DNA of 34,050 nucleotides from an uncultured Fretibacterium sp. (GTDB lineage: Bacteria; Synergistota; Synergistia; Synergistales; Aminobacteriaceae): NCBI GenBank assembly GCA_937915755.1, contig CALGGR010000080.1, positions 1-34,050 of the forward strand. Reading direction: 5' to 3'. The translations under genes and the position numbers were made by a program. The notes under the pieces are model-generated. The model was given only the letters and a program-made list of their open reading frames with translations, had not been told where the DNA came from and ran no database searches. Shown one piece after another: positions 22,056-28,073 of this stretch (position 1 is the first letter of the stretch; each line of letters opens with the position of its first letter).

Positions 22056-22828
22056 AGCAAGTCCTCAAGCTCGATAGCTTTAGTCAATACTCTGGTGCGC
22101 TTGCAGTAGTCGCATCTCTCGCATCTCAAAGGGATACCGCCGTCTTTTATCGCCTGCACATAAGGGACATTAGGTCTTAAACCGTCCATAGCCTCTTCGA
22201 GATACCTGTCAGCTACATGGATGATCTGGATGTCCGGTTCGCTCTCTTTGGAGACAGCCGCAATAAAGAAGGGCAATGTCTTCCCTGTATTCTGCCTGAC
22301 TATCTCCTGATAGACCGCGCCCTGGATGTCGTATCCCCAGTATCTGACAAAGTCCATGTACCCGGTATCCCTCACCCATTTAGGCTCGGATATGGAAGTC
22401 ATGACCTTCAAATCGACAATGGCCTTGTCCGGGATGTAAGAGTCCATCTTTATCTTGAAGGGAGAACCGAATATCTCGCCTGTCATAATGGTCTGCTTCT
22501 CTCCGCTCATGAAAGACATGAACAGTTCATCCGCTGAAGCCCTCTCGATTATCTTTTCAGCCTTCACAAACTCAGCCTTGAGAGACCCATCCTTCTTGAA
22601 GCACTCAGGGTGTTCGGACTTGAACTGCTCAAGCTCACCGGAGAACCATGCGTCCACATAAGACCCCACGAGCATCGCCGTACTCGGAACTTCTTCCCAT
22701 TCTCCGTTGACCGTTGCCATTGCCCTCGCCTCACAGCCCAGAGTGCCGTAAGAACCCATGAAGTCCTTGTACTGTGAGACTGAAAGATATTCCTTCTTCA
22801 GATCGTAGTAATTCTCAGCGTTAAGCAT
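22052..22828 (-). CDS. RecE-like PD-(D/E)XK exonuclease (DUF3799-type)
   Basis: A 258-residue protein, GGAG before the ATG at 22828. 'VPSTAMLVGSYVDAWFSGE' then 'FKIKMDSYIPDKAIVDLKVM' (catalytic D...DLK) and 'YWGYDIQGAVYQEIV' are the RecB/RecE-like nuclease motifs. A late 'RCERCDYCKRTRVL' supplies a Cys cluster. It should make 3' overhangs for the annealing protein encoded just upstream; the two genes overlap by 8 bp. Confidence 0.88.
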   Translation of the reverse strand: MLNAENYYDLKKEYLSVSQYKDFMGSYGTLGCEARAMATVNGEWEEVPSTAMLVGSYVDAWFSGELEQFKSEHPECFKKDGSLKAEFVKAEKIIERASADELFMSFMSGEKQTIMTGEIFGSPFKIKMDSYIPDKAIVDLKVMTSISEPKWVRDTGYMDFVRYWGYDIQGAVYQEIVRQNTGKTLPFFIAAVSKESEPDIQIIHVADRYLEEAMDGLRPNVPYVQAIKDGGIPLRCERCDYCKRTRVLTKAIELEDLL

Positions 22829-23444
22829 CCTGTATCTCCATTCCCGAAAGTTTGAGCATCGCTTCCGTGTACTGAGCCTGCGTCATGTCAGAAGGTTTGG
22901 AAACATCCAGACCGAAGCTCTCAAAGACCTTCCTTATGTCCGTGTTCTTTTCCTTGCACCTTGCTTCCAGTTTGCGGAACATGGTCTTGTCTATTCCTCT
23001 GGCCTGCGCTACGGACTCGGGAACGTCCTCTCCGGCATAGATGAACAGTCCGAGACCGTGCATCGCTAAATTTTTGACAAGACAGCGCATGATCGTCTTG
23101 TTGATGTCGAACATCGTTGCGGCCTCGACCGTCTTTTTCCCAAACTTCGTGGTATACTCATACGGTTCGGCCTTCATCGCCTTGTTCGCCGCGTCCATTA
23201 CCGGAAGCCACATCTCGTGTGTAATGTTATTGATGGTCACTTTCGTATAGACCATGTACCCTGTAAGCGGATCGAACACATACGGCAGGCCGTTGAACTT
23301 TTCGACCTCGTACTGGGCGTCTTCGAACCTCTTCTTCGTTTCGCTCCATGCCCAAGGCCATGAAAGGTACGAAAGGCCATTCCTCTGTTCCACCTTATCT
23401 GAGCAGTCTATATTATTGAGTTCAATAAAATAGTTATCCATCAT
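22821..23444 (-). CDS. DUF1071 single-strand annealing protein
   Basis: A 207-residue protein. Start ATGATG at 23444/23441, overlapping the previous stop and with AAGGGGG just upstream; the second ATG has the better spacing. 'GLSYLSWPWAWSETKKRF' and 'MWLPVMDAANKAMKAEPYEY...VEAATMFDINKTIMRCLVKNLAMHGLGLFIYAGED' are the signature of DUF1071, a Rad52/ERF-like SSAP family. It anneals single strands with the RecE-like nuclease and SSB encoded downstream. Confidence 0.9.
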   Translation of the reverse strand: MMDNYFIELNNIDCSDKVEQRNGLSYLSWPWAWSETKKRFEDAQYEVEKFNGLPYVFDPLTGYMVYTKVTINNITHEMWLPVMDAANKAMKAEPYEYTTKFGKKTVEAATMFDINKTIMRCLVKNLAMHGLGLFIYAGEDVPESVAQARGIDKTMFRKLEARCKEKNTDIRKVFESFGLDVSKPSDMTQAQYTEAMLKLSGMEIQDA

Positions 23445-23704
23445 TCCACCCCCTTCATCATCTTCAAAGCGTCGACAATATCATCGGGATCACACGCCTG
23501 CTGGAAGTTCGAGGCCCCCTGTTCCTTCAGCGTGTATACCGTGTCTGCCTCGACGCCCTCGCTCCATCCGTGGAAGAACACCTCCACCGAGACGTATCCG
23601 GCAAGCGGAGAATACCTTAGAAATACCTGTTTACCGCTTCCGTCATGGGATAAGTCCCACGCGGCCTCGCAGGTTGCCATATAGCTCTTTTTGTTGAGTT
23701 CCAT
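23441..23704 (-). CDS. Unknown small early protein
   Basis: An 87-residue protein with CAAGGAGG before the ATG at 23704. It contains 'VFLRYSPLAGYVSVEVFFHGWSEGVEADTVYTLKE' (a compact beta sheet) and a short C-terminal helix. No family is recognised. It is the first gene after the long tract 23705-24244, and its A/C-rich leader ACACAAGGAGG resembles the leader of the RAMP-like gene. Confidence 0.75.
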   Translation of the reverse strand: MELNKKSYMATCEAAWDLSHDGSGKQVFLRYSPLAGYVSVEVFFHGWSEGVEADTVYTLKEQGASNFQQACDPDDIVDALKMMKGVE

Positions 23705-24244
23705 TTTCTTTTCCTCCTTGTGTATTGAATTGTGATAGGTCTGGTCTGTGCCGCTCTTTGCCTATACCTAGCCTTGTTAGACGTTTCCGCTGCTTTTCAT
23801 AGCTAGCACTGTGCGGAACACCACCTTTCCTTGCTTGTCCCTTGCCGTGTCCTGCGAAACTATTCCGAAGCCTGTCTAGTCTATGCCATTTCTCCTCACG
23901 ACTACGCTTTACCAAAGCTATCCAATACGTTCCCGTGCCTATACTGCCCTTCACCATGCCGTTCCAATACGGCTCTCCACCATGCTTTGCTGTTCCTATA
24001 CATGACAGAACCATTCCAGCGCGTTACACGCATTACATGACCAAGCCATTGCTACTCCTCGCCTTGCCTTTACCTATCGCTTCCTTGCCATTACAGCGCT
24101 TTCCATGCTGCTCCGTTACTCGACGCCGCGTCACTTCACGAATCAAAGCCATCGCGAAACTTAGCGTTTCAAATCCGTCGCACAGCCAATCTGTGCTTAA
24201 CCTTGGCCTTACAAGGCAAAGCCCTCGCAAAGCAGACCAATGCT
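23705..24244 (-). other. 540-bp non-coding tract with GG every 5-6 nt (tract R1)
   Basis: Read on the minus (transcribed) strand, the tract is a run of units of the form GGNNN or GNNNNN, for example GGAACGGCATGGTGAAGGGC and GGCAAGGAAGCGATAGG. GG pairs recur at about 5-6 nt with a double period near 11 nt. Units vary, so it is not a tandem repeat. No frame has a start with a ribosome site. It lies between the stop of the RAMP-like gene and the start of the 87-residue gene and ends in an A/C-rich leader (ATTCAATACACAAGGAGG). It shares words with tract R2, such as GAGTAACGGAG and GGCAAGGGA. Confidence 0.75.
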
Positions 24245-24922
24245 TCAGCCGTTCCCGAAGATGATCTCGCCATCATCGTCATATTCCTTCCAGACGAAAG
24301 CGCCCCTTCCTGAATTTCGCCACTGACCAAGTCCGTTAAATTGGCCATAATCCAGCCACTCTCTGATAAGCTCCTTCTGCTCCTCGCCCTTTACCTTCGC
24401 CTTTCCGCCGCCGGAGATAAGGACGATGTCAAAGCGACAGGTCGCGCCCTTCTCTATCTTCTCGGAGTTAGCGAGCGCGATTCTCTCGCCCTGTGCGGTC
24501 ATTGCCCGGAGCGGCCTCTGCATGTCGCCGATCATGCTGTCCGTGTAGATGCGGATAGCTCTTCCGTCAGGGACTTCAGCGTCAGGAAGGACGAACACCT
24601 GAGTGTCAACGTATTTCTTGTACGCCGTGACCTTCTGGGAGATAGCTCCGTCCATCTTCTGGCAGGCGGCACACGCCGATTTGAAGAAGCCTTTAATCTG
24701 GTAGCTCCAGAAAATGGGATAGCCTTCCTCGTCTCTCGGAAAGACTGTCATGCCCTTCTCCACCTCGGCATCAACGCCGATAGCGGCTATCTCCTCTTCC
24801 ATGCTCGGGAAGTCCGGGGCTTTTGAGGCGATAAACTCCGCGTGAAGCTCCGGGTTATTCGGCGTGCTTCCGAGAATGTCGTCGATGAAAGTTAATTCGA
24901 TGTGCATCTTTTCTGTGTTCAT
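24245..24922 (-). CDS. RAMP/Cas7-like fold protein, phage type
   Basis: The ATG at 24922 (AAGGAG 8 nt upstream) is chosen over 24970, which would start inside tract R2; 225 residues. It begins with a strand 'MHIELTFIDDILGS', then 'PIFWSYQIKGFFKSAC' (69-84) like the 'SLKGALR' helix of Cas7/Csm3 proteins. It continues 'RPLRAMTAQGERIALANSEKIEKGATCRFDIVLIS' (136-170) and ends 'ELIREWLDYGQFNGLGQWRNSGRGAFVW' (184-211), with a G-rich loop like the RAMP 'GIGGRRSRGFG'. This order fits the RAMP RNA-binding fold, but no Cas partner is present. Proteins like it occur in Clostridia phages as hypothetical genes. It is flanked by tracts R1 and R2. Confidence 0.6.
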   Translation of the reverse strand: MNTEKMHIELTFIDDILGSTPNNPELHAEFIASKAPDFPSMEEEIAAIGVDAEVEKGMTVFPRDEEGYPIFWSYQIKGFFKSACAACQKMDGAISQKVTAYKKYVDTQVFVLPDAEVPDGRAIRIYTDSMIGDMQRPLRAMTAQGERIALANSEKIEKGATCRFDIVLISGGGKAKVKGEEQKELIREWLDYGQFNGLGQWRNSGRGAFVWKEYDDDGEIIFGNG

Positions 24923-25189
24923 GTGTTTTTCTCCTTTTCTTGTGTGTGTTATTGTGCGGTACCGCAGCATTTCGATACTGAGCCAATCACTTCCCTTGCC
25001 GCGCCTGACGTTTCTTTGCCGAGCTCTTCCCTTGCCATGCTATGCGTTTCAGGACAAAGCCAAGCTATTCCTCAGCCATACAGTCCCCGGCTCTTCCTCC
25101 GCAGTACCAAGCACTGTTGTTCAACACCTTTCCATAGCAGTACCGAGCAAAACATCTCCGTTACTCTTCTCCACTCGCGACGCCATTGC
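24923..25189 (-). other. 267-bp non-coding tract of the same type (tract R2)
   Basis: Between the SleB-like gene and the RAMP-like gene, minus strand. It has the same GG/5-6-nt texture as R1 (GGCATAGCATGG-like words, GGCAAGGGAAGAGC and GGCAAGGGAAGTG). It shares the 11-mer GAGTAACGGAG and the GGCGTCG(CG)AGT neighbourhood with R1. It ends with a palindrome (24955-24966) and an A/C-rich leader ACACACAAGAAAAGGAG, again like R1. No convincing reading frame. Confidence 0.75.
24955..24966. promoter_or_regulatory. Perfect palindrome TGCGGTACCGCA in the RAMP gene leader
   Basis: Twelve bases, self-complementary, 33 bp upstream of the RAMP-like ATG, at the boundary between tract R2 and the A/C-rich leader. 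It could be a hairpin in RNA only with a minimal loop, so a DNA-binding site is as likely. Confidence 0.4.
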
Positions 25190-25738
25190 CTAGAACGTGA
25201 AGTAATTGTTCCCGCCCACACTGAAAACGTAGGTTGCCCAACTAAAGGAAGTCGTGCAGAATGCCAATGCCGTATGCGTCGCCTGACCGCTCTGGAGCAT
25301 TGCCAGACCTTCAGCGGCATCTGCCGGATCGTACCTGTTAAGGTATCCCGCCGTTGAGAATTGATGCGGCTGATAGACGACACCGCTGACTGTATCCGGG
25401 AACCGTGGATCATTGACGCGGTTCATAATGACCTGCATCACGCACGCCTGTGAATAAGCGTCACGGTATCCGGCCTCCGCCAGTGCCACGCGGCACAGCA
25501 GGTCAGCGTCTTCTGGTGACAGGTCGTAGAGCGTTTCCGGCTCGGTCTCCGGTTCGGTCTCCTCGACCGCCGCCGTATGCACTCCATCCCTGACCCGGAA
25601 GTCGGGAGCAGGTGCGGCCCACACACCGAACGCCCGACAGCCCACGTAAAGCCAGAACGCGATCCAGATAGTCGCGACCAGAACGCACGCGAGAACGTCA
25701 TCGCGAGTGAACCTTGCCCGCCTTCTGTGTCTCCTCAT
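25190..25738 (-). CDS. Membrane-anchored SleB-type cell wall hydrolase
   Basis: The ATG at 25738 (AAAGGAGG 8 nt upstream, ATGA overlap with the previous stop) is chosen over 25759; 182 residues. It has a basic N-terminus (RRHRRRARF), one membrane segment (about 15-36), an acidic Glu/Pro/Thr linker (58-70), then 'LLCRVALAEAGYRDAYSQACVMQVIMNRVNDPRFPDTVSGVVYQPHQFS', the Hydrolase_2/SleB core with catalytic Glu88. The enzyme should face outside the membrane and cut peptidoglycan. It is in the early operon, far from the lysis genes, which is unusual. Confidence 0.85.
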   Translation of the reverse strand: MRRHRRRARFTRDDVLACVLVATIWIAFWLYVGCRAFGVWAAPAPDFRVRDGVHTAAVEETEPETEPETLYDLSPEDADLLCRVALAEAGYRDAYSQACVMQVIMNRVNDPRFPDTVSGVVYQPHQFSTAGYLNRYDPADAAEGLAMLQSGQATHTALAFCTTSFSWATYVFSVGGNNYFTF

Positions 25739-25923
25739 TTCTTGTTCCTCCTTTCCCATAAAAATTCACACAGCGCATCGTGCCGGATCCTGATCGTTCG
25801 CCCGTCGTAGATAAGGTCCCCGGGCTTCGCGAACGGCTTCCAGGCTTCGACCCAACGCTTGACGGTCGAATAGCTGACGCCTAATCGCTCGGCTTCGCTT
25901 TTGATTGTTTCGTATTCGTTCAT
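25735..25923 (-). CDS. Excisionase-like helix-turn-helix protein
   Basis: A 62-residue protein whose ATG at 25923 overlaps the methyltransferase stop (ATGA). 'TIKSEAERLGVSYSTVKRWVEAWKPFAKPGD' is a MerR/Xis-type winged HTH, and 'RTIRIRHDALCEFLWERRNKK' the wing and C-terminal helix. Size and fold suit an excisionase or small regulator, though it is separated from int by the whole switch region. Its first 12 codons are duplicated at 27306-27341. Confidence 0.78.
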   Translation of the reverse strand: MNEYETIKSEAERLGVSYSTVKRWVEAWKPFAKPGDLIYDGRTIRIRHDALCEFLWERRNKK

Positions 25924-27290
25924 GGTGATACCTCTTCAAACCTCTCTGCTATCGCCTCAATGACCGTCACCGTCACACCGTTCCCTGCCTGTTTGTAAAG
26001 TTGGCTGTCACTGTTCACGAACTGGGCCTTTTCAAAGTAGTCATCCGCCCACCCTTGAAGGCGAAAACATTCCTTCGGCGTCAGTTTCCGAATCGCCACA
26101 TAGCACTGTTTTTTCGGATACCAGACCGCATAAACGGTTAGGTCTTCTGATACCTGGACAAAAATCCCTTGATTGCAACTTGTGTCTAATGTGTTCGCAA
26201 TATCTACCCCAACTTGTCCTCTTCTTGTTGTGCTATTTGGCATTGTGAAGTTGACCGCGTCTCGCCTTCCCCTAGCCACTGCATAGCCTTTGGAAGTGGC
26301 TTCTCTAACTTCAACTGCAACGCCATGTCTGTCTTGACTTGTTAAAGTAAAGGCCTCTTCTCCATCCTCTTTGAATCGTCTGCCGTTCTGCTGCTTTGTT
26401 GCTCTATCGGGAGTAATGACAGGAATTGCAACTCTTTTTGCATCTTTGTAGTCCCGAGCCAGTAACGTTCCGACAATTCCGCCATCATCAAGCACACGTT
26501 CGTGTTCATGTTTGAATTCTTTGTTGAGAGTGATTATTGTGTGATGTCCTCGTCCGCCCCCCTGACCTGTGTCGAGGGCTTCTGTGATGCCGTCTGTATC
26601 AAAGATTTGCCTGTTTCTTCGATAGCCGTCTCTGTGTCCGATTCCGTGAACACGATTCGTTCCGTCTGCTCTTTCGATAGGAAATACTTCTGATCCACCT
26701 CGGCCTCTAAAATGTCCGATAACAAAACAGCGCTCCCTGTTCTGAGGCACTCCGAAGTCTTTGGAATTGAGAACAGACCATTCTGCGTCATACCCGACTT
26801 TGTCCATTTCAGCGAGAAGTCGGGCGAAGTCCCATCCGCCATTAACAGAAAGCAGGTTCTTAACGTTCTCAATGAACAGGTAAGAGGGTCTCTTTTCTTC
26901 TTCGAGGTCGCCAAGAAGCCGCATAACTCGGAAAAACAGGCTTGAGCGGTTTCCAGTAAAGCCGAGTTGTTTGCCTGCGACCGAGATGTCTTGGCAAGGG
27001 AATCCGAAGCACCAGCAATCTGCGTCTGGGATGTCGTCGGCGTTAATTCGTCGAATGTCATTTGCGTACCATTCACCATTTCGGTACTCCTCTTTCAATA
27101 TTTCTTTCTGCCGCTGCTTCAGATCGAGCGTTGACAGATACTCACGTTGTTGTTCGGTGATCAGGTGCATCGAGGTGTAACTGGCAACGGCAAACTTGTC
27201 GAATTCACAGAAGCCGACACATTCATGACCTGCCAACTCCATTCCTCGTCGAAAACCGCCGACACCTGCGAAAAAGTCCAGAAATTTCAT
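25920..27290 (-). CDS. Orphan DNA (cytosine-5) methyltransferase
   Basis: A 456-residue protein with AGGAGG 4 nt before the ATG at 27290, inside the end of a 16-codon leader frame. Motif I LDFFAGVGGFRRG (4-16), motif IV GFPCQDIS with catalytic Cys99, motif VI ENV (141-143), motif VIII QNRER (183-187), a long variable target domain (200-400), motif IX 'RKLTPKECFRLQGW' and motif X 'YKQAGNGVTV'. All C5 methyltransferase motifs are present. No restriction gene is nearby, so it probably protects phage DNA from host enzymes. It looks inserted (see duplicated stub). Confidence 0.95.
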   Translation of the reverse strand: MKFLDFFAGVGGFRRGMELAGHECVGFCEFDKFAVASYTSMHLITEQQREYLSTLDLKQRQKEILKEEYRNGEWYANDIRRINADDIPDADCWCFGFPCQDISVAGKQLGFTGNRSSLFFRVMRLLGDLEEEKRPSYLFIENVKNLLSVNGGWDFARLLAEMDKVGYDAEWSVLNSKDFGVPQNRERCFVIGHFRGRGGSEVFPIERADGTNRVHGIGHRDGYRRNRQIFDTDGITEALDTGQGGGRGHHTIITLNKEFKHEHERVLDDGGIVGTLLARDYKDAKRVAIPVITPDRATKQQNGRRFKEDGEEAFTLTSQDRHGVAVEVREATSKGYAVARGRRDAVNFTMPNSTTRRGQVGVDIANTLDTSCNQGIFVQVSEDLTVYAVWYPKKQCYVAIRKLTPKECFRLQGWADDYFEKAQFVNSDSQLYKQAGNGVTVTVIEAIAERFEEVSP

Positions 27291-27341
27291 TTAGCCTCCT
27301 TCAGCATCGGCTTCACTTTTTATCGTTTCGTACTCTGGCAT
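27291..27341 (-). pseudogene. 16-codon leader frame: duplicated start of the excisionase-like gene
   Basis: It reads MPEYETIKSEADAEGG and stops at 27291, 1 bp after the methyltransferase ATG. The excisionase-like protein starts MNEYETIKSEAERLGV. The first 12 codons (27306-27341 versus 25888-25923) agree at about 29 of 36 bases, so they are homologous. The stub now carries the AGGAGG for the methyltransferase and could couple its translation. Confidence 0.75.
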
Positions 27342-27353
27342 GGTGGGTGCTCC

Positions 27354-27373
27354 TGTAGCCTTGTCACGCTACA
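27354..27373. promoter_or_regulatory. Operator O1, TGTAGC-N8-GCTACA
   Basis: TGTAGC (27354-27359) and GCTACA (27368-27373) are perfect inverted half-sites, identical in arms and spacing to O2. The site overlaps the cro-like stop (27364) and lies 13 bp upstream of the leader frame before the methyltransferase. Confidence 0.82.
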
Positions 27374-27579
27374 TCATTCGTAAAAAAAATGGCAGATAAT
27401 GTCTCCGGATCCAGTCGAAGAATGTCGCGGATCTTTCCGATTTCGTCGGCTTTAAACTGCGAACCGCCGTTGATCTTGTACTTCAGCCCGCGCTCCGTAA
27501 TTCCGAGGCATTTCGCGATGTGTGTGTACTTGATGCCCGATTCTTCGACCTTCTGCCTTAAAAGGTCCTTGTTGATCAT
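27364..27579 (-). CDS. Cro-like helix-turn-helix protein
   Basis: A 71-residue protein, GGAGGG before the ATG at 27579. 'RQKVEESGIKYTHIAKCLGITERGLKYKINGGSQFKADEIGKIRDIL' is a compact XRE-type HTH of the short Cro/DUF739 form. It is transcribed divergently from the repressor and is the first gene of the early operon. It should bind the same TGTAGC operators and favour lytic growth. Ends exactly in operator O1. Confidence 0.85.
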   Translation of the reverse strand: MINKDLLRQKVEESGIKYTHIAKCLGITERGLKYKINGGSQFKADEIGKIRDILRLDPETLSAIFFTNDVA

Positions 27580-27595
27580 CTGTTTCCCTCCTTTC

Positions 27596-27615
27596 TGTAG
27601 CTTAACTACGCTACA
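27596..27615. promoter_or_regulatory. Operator O2, TGTAGC-N8-GCTACA
   Basis: TGTAGC (27596-27601) and GCTACA (27610-27615), same geometry as O1. It abuts the -10 box of the cro promoter and covers its expected start site, so bound repressor would block early transcription. Confidence 0.85.
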
Positions 27616-27644
27616 AGGATACTATAATGCGTTCCCCTGTGCAA
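27616..27644 (-). promoter_or_regulatory. Early (cro) promoter
   Basis: On the minus strand TTGCAC (27644-27639), a 17-bp spacer and TATCCT (27621-27616), giving a start inside O2 and a short leader with GGAGGG. A perfect TATAAT on the plus strand (27623-27628) lacks a good -35. Confidence 0.55.
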
Positions 27645-27670
27645 GCCTTTTTCTTTTTTTGATGAAATTT

Positions 27671-27689
27671 TGTTGCATTTTACGCTACA
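27671..27689. promoter_or_regulatory. Degenerate operator O3, TGTTGC-N7-GCTACA
   Basis: One perfect half-site (27684-27689) and one with a mismatch (27671-27676), spacer one base shorter than O1 and O2. It overlaps the -35 region and spacer of the likely repressor promoter, as expected for autoregulation at a weaker site. Confidence 0.6.
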
Positions 27690-27700
27690 CGCCATAAAAT
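27673..27700 (+). promoter_or_regulatory. Repressor promoter
   Basis: TTGCAT at 27673-27678, a 16-bp spacer and TAAAAT at 27695-27700. The start would be near 27707, just before the AGGAGGTGAGG ribosome site of the repressor. It overlaps O3. Confidence 0.5.
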
Positions 27701-27719
27701 GAAGGTAGGAGGTGAGGAC

Positions 27720-28070
27720 ATGCAGATCATCATTTTTGAAGAACAGGAAGATTATTTGAAAAGGCTCGGCTCGACCGTCCGCCGTCTCCGTCTTTATCAT
27801 GATATGACGATGCAGCAGCTCGCCGACAAATGCGGATATTCGTCCCGAGCGACTATTAATAAGATAGAAAAGGGAGAAATTAACGTGCCGTCTGACAAAA
27901 TAATGATGTTGGCGGATGCATTAGAGACCTCTCCTGTTGAATTACTGGGCGACAGTCCTGAACAGGTTGCGTTTACTGACCTTTTTGACCGTCTTAATCA
28001 CCTCAGCGATCAGGACCGTCAAAAGGCCCTGAAGCTCATTGATGATGTGATTCGCACGTTTGAGGAGTAA
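27720..28070 (+). CDS. XRE-family lysogeny repressor
   Basis: Encodes 116 residues from the ATG at 27720, decided by the ideal AGGAGGTGAGG at 27707-27717; an in-frame ATG at 27699 would lie upstream of that site. 'VRRLRLYHDMTMQQLADKCGYSSRATINKIEKGEINVPSDKIMMLADALETSPVELLG' is a full HTH_3 domain (about 18-80), followed by a short helical tail. It has no S24 peptidase and there is no ImmA neighbour, so RecA-type self-cleavage is not expected; the inducing signal is unclear. The integrase follows 3 bp after. Confidence 0.87.
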   Translation: MQIIIFEEQEDYLKRLGSTVRRLRLYHDMTMQQLADKCGYSSRATINKIEKGEINVPSDKIMMLADALETSPVELLGDSPEQVAFTDLFDRLNHLSDQDRQKALKLIDDVIRTFEE

Positions 28071-28073
28071 ACC

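Noticed and set aside
23643..24014. 123-codon minus-strand frame covering part of tract R1 and the start of the next gene
   Set aside because: The frame is open because the G-rich tract has few stop codons. It has no ribosome site, a low-complexity product and collides with the well-supported gene at 23704.
24033..24230. 65-codon minus-strand frame in tract R1
   Set aside because: No ribosome site and an Arg/Gly-biased translation that simply reflects the GGNNN texture.
23705..25189. CRISPR array as an explanation of the G-periodic tracts
   Set aside because: There are no exact 25-40-bp repeats with uniform spacers; the periodicity is 5-6 nt and degenerate, and no Cas1/Cas2 or effector genes are present.
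26534..27079. 181-codon minus-strand frame inside the methyltransferase gene
   Set aside because: It overlaps the catalytic domain of a complete C5 methyltransferase in another frame; the methyltransferase motifs show which frame is real.
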